A stretch of 5,999 nucleotides of DNA from Selenomonadaceae bacterium UBA3796 (GCA_002369175.1 DFES01000146.1:1-5999); one strand, 5' to 3'; positions 1 through 5,999 are shown, counted from the first letter of the stretch. Notes: generated by a model from the letters alone, not told the origin. Program-made: numbers and translations.

Positions 1-1
1 A

Positions 2-70
2 GCGGACGAAACTGTTTTTGTCAAAGGTGTTGTAGGGGGATCGGAAGGTTTTGCCTGTGGCAAAACTTGA
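2..70 (+). CDS. Possible C-terminal end of an upstream gene (partial, unidentified)
   Basis: The frame beginning at base 2 is open for 22 codons and ends with TGA at 68-70. Its residues (ADETVFVKGV VGGSEGFACG KT) include ordinary coding-like codons, but the stretch is too short to assign to a family. A competing frame beginning at base 3 stops at TAG 31-33, and a hairpin at 46-68 overlaps the end of this frame, so the region could equally be non-coding 3' UTR. No function is proposed. The gene, if real, is cut by the window edge. Confidence 0.2.
   Translation, partial: ADETVFVKGVVGGSEGFACGKT
46..68. other. Perfect hairpin without T-run
   Basis: GTTTTGCC (48-55) and GGCAAAAC (59-66) are exact inverted repeats around the 3-nt loop TGT. 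A G-T pair (47/67) and an A-T pair (46/68) lengthen the stem to 10 bp. No T-tract follows on either strand, so it is not a canonical intrinsic terminator. It could be a weak or factor-assisted terminator of the upstream transcript, a 3'-end stabiliser, or a protein-binding dyad. It lies just upstream of the 16-nt repeat at 69-84 and of the LCP promoter. Confidence 0.5.
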
Positions 71-84
71 ACAATTGCGTTATA
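69..84 (+). repeat. 16-nt direct repeat, copy 1
   Basis: GAACAATTGCGTTATA is found here and again, identically and in the same orientation, at 1592-1607. The two copies bracket the LCP gene. Similarity does not extend beyond the 16 nt on either side. The core contains the palindrome CAATTG, and here the repeat runs into TATAAA (81-86), which resembles a -10 element. This copy lies between the hairpin at 46-68 and the promoter at 90-119. Its role is unknown. Confidence 0.6.
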
Positions 85-89
85 AAGTA

Positions 90-119
90 TTGAAAAGGTA
101 AGCCAAAGTATGTTAGAAT
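90..119 (+). promoter_or_regulatory. Predicted sigmaA promoter of the LCP gene
   Basis: A -35 box TTGAAA (90-95) is followed by an 18-nt spacer and the -10 box TAGAAT (114-119), with an extended -10 TG at 111-112. The predicted start of transcription is near 126, giving a leader of about 83 nt before the ATG at 209. The leader contains a small dyad, GGAAT/ATTCC (174-185), just before the ribosome binding site, which might be an operator or may be incidental. The promoter call rests on consensus matching only. Confidence 0.6.
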
Positions 120-194
120 CATCTAGATTTGTTCCTGTGGTACTGTCATAGGTATGCAGCCTTGAAGAGGAGCGGAATACATTCCAGTTGTTTG

Positions 195-200
195 AAGGAG
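195..200 (+). promoter_or_regulatory. Ribosome binding site of the LCP gene
   Basis: AAGGAG is placed 8 nt before the ATG at 209. It favours that ATG over an in-frame TTG at 188, which has no comparable purine-rich site upstream and would place the Shine-Dalgarno sequence inside the coding region. Confidence 0.8.
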
Positions 201-208
201 AATTTAGC

Positions 209-1582
209 ATGCGAAAGACGCGCCAGCACAAGCGCAGTTACAAGAAAGTGAAGTGGATGATTGCCATAATGCTTGTGGTTTTTGTCGCTGTGGCGGGAGC
301 GCACTTTGGGCGGCAGCAGGGCGGTGATGGCGCAGCGACGATAGGAGCGACTTTTTTCAAAAAGCATCAGGTGGTTCATGTCATGCTGCTCGGAGTAGAC
401 CGCCGTGCCGATGATGTGGGACGCAGCGATACGCTCATGGTGGCATCCCTGGATGAGACAAACGGCAAGGGGTCGCTATTGTCCATTCCCCGCGATACCC
501 GCGTAAAGATTGAGGGAAATGGTTACGATAAGATCAACCATGCCTATGCGTACGGTGGGCATAAATTATCCCAAAACGCCGTAGAAACGCTTCTGGGTGT
601 TCCCATGGAACACTATGTACTCATTGATACCAAAGCCTTTGAACGCATTATTGATGCCATCGGCGGAGTGGACATTGACGTGGAAAAGCGGATGTACTAT
701 GAGGATCCGTGGGATGACAACGGGGGTCTGGTCATCGATCTCTATCCGGGAGAACAGCATTTGGATGGAGAAGAGGCCATCCAGTATGTTCGCTATCGTG
801 ATGGCGAAGGGGATATCGGACGTATTGGGCGCCAACAGAAATTCATGCAGGCAGTTCTTGCACAGGTGATTTCCCCGCAGATTCTGCCCAGGCTTCCGGA
901 CCTGGTGGAAGAGGTGGGCAAGGCCTTGGAAACGGACATGTCTTTGGCGGAGCTTCTGGGGTTCGCCAGGCAGCTGAAGCAGGTTCACGACAATGGCGTC
1001 ACGGCTCAGATGGTACCGGGGCGTCCGGCCTATTTGAAGGATATCAGTTACTGGATTCCGGATATCCAATCGCTTAGAAAAATGATGGCAGAGTCCCTGG
1101 ATGAGCCGGTGACGGAGGAACTACTGGCCTCGGCGGAGAAGGCAGAGAAAGACTATGAAAGGAACCTGCCGGCAGGTCTGCAGATTGCGGAAGCGGCGGA
1201 GACAGGTCCTGCGAAGGCGGCAAAGGACGCGAAGCGCGAAGCGGATGATGCTCCCATGGCGCCGGAGGAGATTTCCGTCATGGTGATCAATTCCAGCGGA
1301 ATCAACGGAGCCGGAGCCGAGGTGGCAGGCATCCTGCAGCGCAAGGGCTTTATTATTTCCGGCGTGGAGACAGGCAAGACGGATTCCAGGGAGCAGACGA
1401 CCATTACGACTTCGAGCCGCAATACGGATGTGTTCTACGGTATGCCTTTCCAGTGCATCATCATGGACGGCGGCAGCAAGAATCAGGCCGTGGTCAACAT
1501 CGGAAGGGATTATGAAAAGCAGGAATCACGGGATGCAGTGACGGACGATGGCGGGGAAGGTTCCCGCACATCGGACGATTGA
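209..1582 (+). CDS. LCP (LytR-CpsA-Psr) family cell-wall glycopolymer ligase with LytR_C domain
   Basis: This 457-residue protein has a basic N-terminal tail (residues 1-15), one membrane segment (about 16-33) and an extracytoplasmic LCP domain (about 55-300). LCP hallmarks are visible: LLGVDRR (60-66), GRSDT (71-75), SIPRDT (92-97), KINHAYAYGG (108-117) and RIGRQQ (205-210). The conserved Arg and Asp residues (D64, R65, R72, D74, R95, D96, R205, R208) match those that bind pyrophosphate and metal in this family. An Ala/Glu/Lys-rich linker (about 300-352) leads to a LytR_C-type domain (about 355-435) beginning ISVMVINSSG and ending IGRDY; the tail is acidic. LCP proteins transfer lipid-linked polymers (teichoic acid, capsule or other secondary polysaccharides) to peptidoglycan on the outer face of the membrane. 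The polymer used here cannot be told from sequence; the old label 'transcriptional attenuator LytR' is probably a misnomer. The gene appears monocistronic, with its own promoter and terminator. The start is set by AAGGAG 8 nt before ATG. Confidence 0.93.
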   Translation: MRKTRQHKRSYKKVKWMIAIMLVVFVAVAGAHFGRQQGGDGAATIGATFFKKHQVVHVMLLGVDRRADDVGRSDTLMVASLDETNGKGSLLSIPRDTRVKIEGNGYDKINHAYAYGGHKLSQNAVETLLGVPMEHYVLIDTKAFERIIDAIGGVDIDVEKRMYYEDPWDDNGGLVIDLYPGEQHLDGEEAIQYVRYRDGEGDIGRIGRQQKFMQAVLAQVISPQILPRLPDLVEEVGKALETDMSLAELLGFARQLKQVHDNGVTAQMVPGRPAYLKDISYWIPDIQSLRKMMAESLDEPVTEELLASAEKAEKDYERNLPAGLQIAEAAETGPAKAAKDAKREADDAPMAPEEISVMVINSSGINGAGAEVAGILQRKGFIISGVETGKTDSREQTTITTSSRNTDVFYGMPFQCIIMDGGSKNQAVVNIGRDYEKQESRDAVTDDGGEGSRTSDD

Positions 1583-1591
1583 TGCGGATGG

Positions 1592-1607
1592 GAACAATTG
1601 CGTTATA
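1592..1607 (+). repeat. 16-nt direct repeat, copy 2
   Basis: Exact copy of the sequence at 69-84, lying 9 nt after the LCP stop codon and directly before the terminator stem. Its last bases (ATA) run into GCGG rather than AAGT as in copy 1. It ends in TTATA, so it could form part of a -10-like element (TTATAG 1603-1608 or TATAGC 1604-1609) for the downstream ABC-F gene, but no strong -35 box accompanies it. Confidence 0.6.
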
Positions 1608-1608
1608 G

Positions 1609-1639
1609 CGGAACGTTTTCTGAAAACGTTCCGTTTTTT
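1609..1639 (+). terminator. Intrinsic terminator of the LCP gene
   Basis: CGGAACGTTTT (1609-1619) pairs perfectly with AAAACGTTCCG (1623-1633) around the 3-nt loop CTG. Six T residues follow (1634-1639). The 11-bp stem plus T-run, 26 nt after the LCP stop, is a canonical rho-independent terminator. It lies only 29 nt before the start of the next gene. Confidence 0.92.
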
Positions 1640-1656
1640 GCAAGCAACAGCTGTAT

Positions 1657-1662
1657 GGAGGG
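1657..1662 (+). promoter_or_regulatory. Ribosome binding site supporting a TTG start
   Basis: GGAGGG lies 6 nt before TTG at 1669. No ATG or GTG near this site would restore the full first ABC domain: the residues right after TTG (GKLKVQGLAK SFG) already form the start of the ABC core, so the TTG is the natural initiation codon. Confidence 0.75.
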
Positions 1663-1668
1663 AAAATT

Positions 1669-3627
1669 TTGGGGAAGCTGAAAGTTCAGGGGCTGGCGAA
1701 ATCCTTTGGCATAGAGGAGCTCTTCCACGATGTATCCTTTGAGGTGGCACGGGGGGATAAGGTGGGCTTTGTCGGGGCGAACGGAGCAGGCAAGACGACA
1801 CTGATGCGGATCCTTTTGGGGCAGGAGGAGTACGATGCCGGCACGATTCGTTTTGATGATGCCGATACCGTAGGCTATGTGGAGCAGCAGGCAGTATTCG
1901 GCAGCGGAACGCTCTATGAGGAGTTCAGGAGCGCTTTTGGGGATATTATCGAGCTTGGCCGGCGCAAGAAGGAAATGGAGCAGGAAATTGCCAGGAGCCG
2001 GGAAGAGGGAGATCTGGAGGCATACGGGCACCTTGTGGAGCGGTTTGAGCTTTTGGGAGGCTATGACTATGAGTGCCGCATTCGCCGTGTTGCATTTGGC
2101 CTGGGATTTTCGGAGGAGGATTTCCAAAAGGAGGTCTCGCATTTCTCGGGAGGACAAAAGACGCGCATCTGTCTGGCAAAGGCGCTCTTGCGGGAGCCGG
2201 AATTCTTGTTTCTGGACGAGCCGACGAATCATTTGGATATCCATATGATTGAGTGGCTGGAGGGTTTCCTTGCGAACTATCATGGAGGCGTTCTCATCAT
2301 TTCGCATGACCGCTTTTTCCTGGATCGTGTGGCGACCCGCATCATTGAGCTGGCCGGCAAGACCGTGGCAAGCTATGAGGGAAACTACAGCTATTTTATC
2401 AAGGTGAAGACGGAACGCCGTGCCGCCTTGCAGACTGCCTATGAAAAGCAGCAGGAGCACATCAGGAAGACGGAGGAATACATTCGCCGCTATCGGGCGG
2501 GAATCAAAGCAAAGCAGGCGCGGGGACGGCAGAGCCAGTTGAACCGACTGGAGCGCATTGTTCTTCCTCCGGAGGCGGCGGCCTTTAACTACTTTGCCTT
2601 CCATGCGCCGTCGGAGTGCGCTCAGCGGGTGGCGGAGATGGAGGACATTTCCATGAGCTTCGGCAGGCAGGAAATCCTTTCCCATATCGACCTGCTCATT
2701 CGCAAGGGCGATGGGGTCGCCCTCGTAGGACCCAATGGTGCAGGGAAGACGACTCTTCTGAAAATTCTCATGGGGGAGTTGGAGCCTACGGGAGGACGGG
2801 CATGGCTTGGAAGCCGCGTGAAACCCGGATATTTTTCCCAGCACCATGAGGGGCTGCATCCGGAGAACACGGTTCTCGATGAGATTCTCTACGAGTATGG
2901 CATGACGGAGGAACAGGCGAGAAAGTATCTGGGCGCATTTCTCTTCCATGGGGATGACGTTTTACGGCGCATTGGAGAACTCTCCGGCGGAGAGCAGTCA
3001 CGACTGACTTTTTTGAAACTCATGCTGACAGGAGCGAATTTCCTCGTGCTGGACGAGCCGACGAACCATCTGGACATTCCTGCAAAAGAGGCGGTGGAGG
3101 AGGCTCTTATGGCTTTTCCCGGAACCTTTCTCGTGGTATCCCATGACCGGTATTTTCTGGACAAGGTCGCAAACTGCACACTGGAACTGGAAGACGGGAA
3201 CATCAGGGAGTATGGCGGGAGTTACAGCTATTATCGGATGAAGAAGGAAGAAGAGGAAAAGGAAAAGGAAACCATACGGCTGCAGGAAGAGGCATCGAAG
3301 AAACAGCATGGGAAGGTTCCTGCAGAACGTCCGGCCAATAAAAACGCAATTCCTGACAGCACACCCGTGGGCGAAGACAAGCAAATGCAAAGAGAACGCA
3401 GCATGTTCCAGGGTCTGAGCGATGCAAAGCGGGAAGAGCTCATCCGACGGACGGAAGCGGAAATCGCCATGGCAGAAGCGGAATTGAAGGGGCTGGAGTT
3501 TGAGATGAACAAACCGGAGATGCAGGCAGATCCTGTGAAAAGCCAGAGAATCGCCGAAGATTACGCGGCAAAGGAACGGGAGATTGAGGAGCGGTACGCG
3601 AAATGGGAGCAGCTCTGCGAGATTTAG
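1669..3627 (+). CDS. ABC-F family ATPase (YdiF/Uup-like, two ABC domains)
   Basis: The 652-residue protein has tandem ABC ATPase domains and no membrane segment. First domain: Walker A GANGAGKTT (36-44), signature FSGGQKTR (159-166), Walker B with FLDEPTNHLD (181-190), H-loop SHDRFF (212-217). A basic, helical inter-domain linker (about 245-300, rich in Arg/Lys/Gln) corresponds to the P-site tRNA interaction region of ABC-F proteins. Second domain: Walker A GPNGAGKTT (354-362), signature LSGGEQSR (438-445), Walker B with LDEPTNHLD (461-469), H-loop SHDRYF (491-496). A charged C-terminal extension (about 524-652) includes a Lys/Glu stretch and a predicted coiled coil (about 585-648), as in YdiF- and Uup-type members. 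ABC-F proteins act in the cytosol on the ribosome, relieving stalls, and some protect against antibiotics; length and C-terminal extension favour a housekeeping type over a resistance factor, but this cannot be settled from sequence alone. Both ATPase sites look intact. Translation starts at TTG. It has no clear promoter of its own and no terminator after it, so co-transcription with recD2 is likely. Confidence 0.92.
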   Translation: MGKLKVQGLAKSFGIEELFHDVSFEVARGDKVGFVGANGAGKTTLMRILLGQEEYDAGTIRFDDADTVGYVEQQAVFGSGTLYEEFRSAFGDIIELGRRKKEMEQEIARSREEGDLEAYGHLVERFELLGGYDYECRIRRVAFGLGFSEEDFQKEVSHFSGGQKTRICLAKALLREPEFLFLDEPTNHLDIHMIEWLEGFLANYHGGVLIISHDRFFLDRVATRIIELAGKTVASYEGNYSYFIKVKTERRAALQTAYEKQQEHIRKTEEYIRRYRAGIKAKQARGRQSQLNRLERIVLPPEAAAFNYFAFHAPSECAQRVAEMEDISMSFGRQEILSHIDLLIRKGDGVALVGPNGAGKTTLLKILMGELEPTGGRAWLGSRVKPGYFSQHHEGLHPENTVLDEILYEYGMTEEQARKYLGAFLFHGDDVLRRIGELSGGEQSRLTFLKLMLTGANFLVLDEPTNHLDIPAKEAVEEALMAFPGTFLVVSHDRYFLDKVANCTLELEDGNIREYGGSYSYYRMKKEEEEKEKETIRLQEEASKKQHGKVPAERPANKNAIPDSTPVGEDKQMQRERSMFQGLSDAKREELIRRTEAEIAMAEAELKGLEFEMNKPEMQADPVKSQRIAEDYAAKEREIEERYAKWEQLCEI

Positions 3628-3734
3628 TGTAAACCCTTCGGAAATAAGGTTGCAAGTCAGCGAATAAGGACTGGCCTCTACAGAAACAAACTTTCCGTAA
3701 AGAATCCCCTAGCTTTAGCTATGGGGCGTGTCAA
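3628..3734 (+). mobile_element. Solo IS200/IS605-type right end / omegaRNA-like sequence (no tnpB)
   Basis: This non-coding gap carries, near its 3' end, GAAT (3702-3705), a CCCC-rich hairpin (3706-3726) and then CGTGTCAA (3727-3734). Arrangement, loop and terminal GTGTCAA match, from memory, the right end of IS200/IS605-family TnpB elements, which also forms the 3' end of the omegaRNA scaffold. The preceding part could also fold: AACC (3632-3635) with GGTT (3648-3651), and AGTC (3656-3659) with GACT (3669-3672), as expected for a structured RNA rather than a spacer. No transposase or TnpB/IscB gene is present, and the left boundary is not visible; 3628 is simply the base after the ABC-F stop. 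It may be a decayed element, a MITE-like derivative moved in trans, or a stand-alone RNA. Family assignment is by recognition, not by search. A plain mRNA leader hairpin is the alternative. Confidence 0.5.
3706..3726 (+). other. Imperfect palindrome hairpin at the IS-like right end
   Basis: CCCCTAGC (3706-3713) pairs with GCTA (3718-3721) plus GGGG (3723-3726), leaving a TTTA loop and one bulged T at 3722. TnpA (Y1 HUH) transposases of the IS200/IS605 family recognise such subterminal hairpins with a single mispaired base. No T-run follows, so this is not a usual terminator. The usual GGGGA after the stem is GGGGC here (C at 3727), which breaks a possible extra T-A pair with 3705. Confidence 0.7.
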
Positions 3735-3740
3735 GGGGAG
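3735..3740 (+). promoter_or_regulatory. Ribosome binding site of recD2
   Basis: GGGGAG lies 8 nt before ATG at 3749. It selects this ATG over the in-frame GTG at 3728, which falls inside the IS-like terminal sequence and has no Shine-Dalgarno site at suitable spacing. The site begins at the first base after the terminal GTGTCAA, and the upstream hairpin ends only 8 nt before it. Confidence 0.8.
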
Positions 3741-3748
3741 ATTTGAAT

Positions 3749-5953
3749 ATGACAGTTCAAGATATTCTGCCTGGTTTGGGGAATCGGGAAGACGAGCTGG
3801 AAGGCGTAGTGGACAGCATTGTTTTTGCCAGCGAGGACGGAAGGTTTTCCGTGTTCCGGCTTCGTCCATTGAAACAGAGGGGGAAGCTCCATGTTACAGT
3901 GGCTTCGCCTCCTCCTCTGGTGGGACAGCAGGTGCGCGTCCGGGGGCAGTGGGTCGTCCATCCTCGTTTCGGCGAGCAGTTCAAGGCGTTGGGAATGAAA
4001 ATTGCGTCACCTACGACGGTGGAGGGAATCGAGAGATTTCTGGCCTCCGGTGTGATCGAAGGCATAGGGCCTGCCATGGCCCGGCGGATTGTGGCAAAAT
4101 TCGGGGCGGATGCATTGGACATCATGGAGAAGAAGACCCATCTTTTGGAGCAGGTTCCGGGGATCGGGAGGAAGACGGCGGAAAAAATCGCAGCCTCCTA
4201 TCGACGGCAGTCGGAACTTCGCGACATCATGCTCTGGCTGGAGGAACATGGTGTATCCGGTTCCTATGCCGCAAGGATTTTCAAGCAGTATGGCTCCTTT
4301 TCCATTGATGTCCTGGAGCATCATCCCTATCAGCTGGCACAGGAAGTGGAGGGCATTGGCTTTTTAACGGCAGACGCCATTGCGGCGGGCACCGGCATTC
4401 AGAAGGATGATGCGGAAAGGATTGCGGCAGGGATAGATTACGCACTGCAGCAGGTTTCCCTTTCCGGCCATTGCTGCATTCCGGAGGATGCCTTGGCAAA
4501 GCGGGCGGAGAAACTCCTTCAGGTGGACGGGGGGAGCATCCGGGAGGTCATGCGGAACCAGCTCTCCCGGAATCGCTTGGCTGCAGAATACATGGGGGGA
4601 GAGGTTCTCATGTATCCTCCCCATCTCTACGTGGCGGAGAAAAAGACAGCGGAGAAACTTCTCTATTTGCAGAAGGAGGCAGAGCCTCTGTCTGTGGACG
4701 AGCCGCTGCACCTCGTGGAGGAATGGGAAACGGAGACGGGAATCCGGCTGGCGGAAAAACAGAAAGAGGCCATGGCTGCGGTACTGACCCATGGAATCTT
4801 TGTCCTGACGGGCGGTCCGGGAACCGGAAAAACCACTGTGGTGCGCGGTATGCTGGAAATTTTGGAAGCGCAGGGGCTGAACATCCTCTTGGGCGCACCC
4901 ACCGGCCGGGCAGCAAAGCGCATGGCGGAAGCAACCGGCCGACGGGCTATGACGGTGCATCGCCTTCTGGAAGCGCAGGGAAACAGCCGGCAGGAAGGAA
5001 GCTCTTTTTTTGCCAAAGGGACAGAGGAGCAGCTGGAGGCGGATGCCATTATTCTGGACGAAGTTTCTATGATGGATATCGTCCTCATGCAGTATTTTCT
5101 GGAGGCTGTGCCGGATGGCTGCCATGTGATTCTCGTAGGGGATGTGGATCAGCTCCCTGCGGTGGGGCCAGGCTCCGTGCTCAAGGATATTCTGCGCTCT
5201 GGCATCATTCCCAGTATTTCTCTGACGGAAGTCTTCCGGCAGGATGAAGCGGGCAGCATTGTCATGAATGCCCACGCCATTAACGGCGGCAGGATGCCCC
5301 AATGCTCCCAGCGGGGAGATTTCCGTTTTTTGGAAATCAACGATTCCGCGCAGGTGGCAGACAGGATGGTGGAGCTTTGTGCCGAGACACTGCCTCACAT
5401 GGGATTCTCTCCCTTGGTGGACGTTCAGGTGCTTTCTCCCATGCATCGTCAGGACTGCGGTGTGGATAATCTCAACCGTCGGCTGCAGGCGGCTCTCAAT
5501 CCCAAATCCCCCCAAAAACCGGAGTTTTTGAACAGCGTTCAGGTTTTTCGCTTGGGTGACAAGGTCATGCAGACGAAAAACAATTACACGAAGAAAGTGT
5601 TCAATGGGGACATCGGTTTTATCGTGCATATGGAGGAGGATCACATTACCGTGCGCTACGGCGAGGAGCAGATGGTGGACTATGCGCGCAATGAACTCCT
5701 GGAACTGCAGCTGGCCTATGCCATGAGCGTTCACAAGAGCCAGGGGAGTGAATATCCCGTGATTCTGCTTCCGCTTGTTCCGGGACACCATATCATGCTC
5801 CAGAGAAATCTTCTCTACACTGCAGTGACCCGTGCGAAAAAACTTGTGATTCTTCTGGGGACGCGGGCTGCGCTCAACACGGCGGTCATGAATGACCGCA
5901 CAAGAAGGAGATATACGCTTCTGGCAGAGCGCTTGGCGCAGAAATTGCCCTGA
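3749..5953 (+). CDS. recD2: RecD2-type ATP-dependent 5'-3' DNA helicase (RecD/TraA family, SF1B)
   Basis: The 734-residue protein has the RecD2 layout. An N-terminal OB-like region (about 16-85) starts LEGVVDSIVF, and helix-hairpin-helix repeats follow (GVIEGIGPAM 101-110, VPGIGRKTAEKIA 136-148, EGIGFLTADAIA 201-212). The SF1 helicase core has motif I GGPGTGKTT (355-363), Ia APTGRAAKRM (383-392), II ILDEVSMMD (435-443), III LVGDVDQLPAVGPG (462-475), IV-like TEVFRQ (493-498), a UvrD_C_2-type segment with AMSVHKSQGSEYP (658-670), and motif VI YTAVTRAKK (690-698). All ATPase motifs look intact. RecD2 unwinds DNA 5'-3' in the cytosol and, in species studied, contributes to replication-fork progression and repair outside the RecBCD complex. 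Length is typical (about 700-850). The ATG at 3749 is chosen because GGGGAG lies 8 nt upstream. No convincing promoter is visible in the preceding gap, so it is probably read through from the ABC-F gene; a strong terminator follows. Confidence 0.94.
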   Translation: MTVQDILPGLGNREDELEGVVDSIVFASEDGRFSVFRLRPLKQRGKLHVTVASPPPLVGQQVRVRGQWVVHPRFGEQFKALGMKIASPTTVEGIERFLASGVIEGIGPAMARRIVAKFGADALDIMEKKTHLLEQVPGIGRKTAEKIAASYRRQSELRDIMLWLEEHGVSGSYAARIFKQYGSFSIDVLEHHPYQLAQEVEGIGFLTADAIAAGTGIQKDDAERIAAGIDYALQQVSLSGHCCIPEDALAKRAEKLLQVDGGSIREVMRNQLSRNRLAAEYMGGEVLMYPPHLYVAEKKTAEKLLYLQKEAEPLSVDEPLHLVEEWETETGIRLAEKQKEAMAAVLTHGIFVLTGGPGTGKTTVVRGMLEILEAQGLNILLGAPTGRAAKRMAEATGRRAMTVHRLLEAQGNSRQEGSSFFAKGTEEQLEADAIILDEVSMMDIVLMQYFLEAVPDGCHVILVGDVDQLPAVGPGSVLKDILRSGIIPSISLTEVFRQDEAGSIVMNAHAINGGRMPQCSQRGDFRFLEINDSAQVADRMVELCAETLPHMGFSPLVDVQVLSPMHRQDCGVDNLNRRLQAALNPKSPQKPEFLNSVQVFRLGDKVMQTKNNYTKKVFNGDIGFIVHMEEDHITVRYGEEQMVDYARNELLELQLAYAMSVHKSQGSEYPVILLPLVPGHHIMLQRNLLYTAVTRAKKLVILLGTRAALNTAVMNDRTRRRYTLLAERLAQKLP

Positions 5954-5960
5954 CAATGAC

Positions 5961-5991
5961 AAAGGCACGGCGAAACATCGCCGTGCCTTTT
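5961..5991 (+). terminator. Intrinsic terminator of recD2
   Basis: AAAGGCACGGCGA (5961-5973) pairs perfectly with TCGCCGTGCCTTT (5978-5990) around the 4-nt loop AACA, and the T-run continues to 5991. The 13-bp GC-rich stem begins 8 nt after the stop codon. The A-run at the 5' side gives T residues on the other strand, so it could also work in the reverse direction for a convergent gene beyond the window. Confidence 0.93.
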
Positions 5992-5999
5992 GTATTGCT

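Noticed and set aside
1603..2949. Long open frame (448 codons) on the minus strand opposite the ABC-F gene
   Set aside because: It lies opposite a clearly real gene with intact Walker and signature motifs, its product shows no recognisable domain, and its 3' end runs into a terminator. It is a by-product of codon bias on the + strand.
2200..3080. Near-identical stretches around GACGAGCCGACGAA in the ABC-F gene (2215-2228 and 3052-3065)
   Set aside because: They encode the same Walker B motif (DEPTN) in the two homologous ABC domains, so the similarity follows from domain duplication and not from a separate repeat.
3628..3748. Promoter for recD2 in the preceding gap
   Set aside because: TTGCAA (3650-3655) and TAAAGA (3698-3703) are the best boxes but do not fall at usable spacing to each other or to any partner.
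3721..4308. Alternative + frame starting at the ATG in the hairpin before recD2
   Set aside because: Its first ATG is inside the IS-like hairpin without a suitable ribosome binding site, and the product is a Gly/Arg/Ser-rich out-of-frame reading of recD2.
4471..5247. 258-codon + strand frame within recD2
   Set aside because: It is out of frame with the intact helicase motifs, and its Gly/Arg/Ser-rich composition is typical of a shifted reading of a GC-rich gene.
4364..5968. Long open frame (534 codons) on the minus strand opposite recD2
   Set aside because: It begins inside the recD2 terminator stem and is wholly antisense to the conserved helicase core; its translation is rich in His, Arg and Leu without domain motifs. 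It is a shadow of the real gene.
1..5999. CRISPR array, tRNA or rRNA genes, toxin-antitoxin or defence operon
   Set aside because: No spaced repeats, no cloverleaf and no rRNA-like sequence were seen; RecD2 and ABC-F have housekeeping roles, and nothing adjacent suggests a defence cassette.

Overview
The window is a compact bacterial chromosomal segment with three complete genes on the + strand: an LCP-family cell-wall ligase (209-1582), a two-domain ABC-F ATPase (1669-3627) and a RecD2-type helicase (3749-5953). Strong purine-rich Shine-Dalgarno sites, a TTG start, the LCP + LytR_C architecture, the ABC-F with a charged C-terminal extension, and RecD2 (typical of organisms that rely on AddAB rather than RecBCD) all point to a Bacillota-type bacterium. 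The fairly GC-rich codon choice suggests Negativicutes (Selenomonas-like), but that placement is inference and not secure.

Layout. Positions 1-187 hold what may be the last 22 codons of an upstream gene (weak), a perfect hairpin (46-68), a 16-nt sequence that recurs after the LCP gene, and a good sigmaA-type promoter (90-119) followed by a leader of about 83 nt. The LCP gene ends at 1582 and is closed by a strong intrinsic terminator (1609-1639). The ABC-F gene starts only 29 nt beyond the T-run, so its promoter must overlap the terminator region, or it depends on read-through. No intrinsic terminator separates ABC-F from recD2, so those two are probably co-transcribed. A strong 13-bp-stem terminator (5961-5991) closes recD2.

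The most notable non-coding object is the 121-nt gap between ABC-F and recD2. It contains a CCCC-TAGC / GCTA-GGGG hairpin preceded by GAAT and followed by GTGTCAA, which looks like the right end (and the 3' end of the omegaRNA scaffold) of an IS200/IS605-type TnpB or IscB element. No tnpB, iscB or tnpA is present in the window, so this looks like a solo right end, MITE-like relic or stand-alone omegaRNA-like sequence. It abuts the recD2 ribosome binding site directly, so the position where the element's guide would lie is the recD2 initiation region.

The three genes serve different processes (envelope glycopolymer attachment, ribosome-associated ATPase activity, DNA repair). Nothing suggests a dedicated defence or biosynthetic system. 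They read as ordinary housekeeping genes with a mobile-element scar between two of them.
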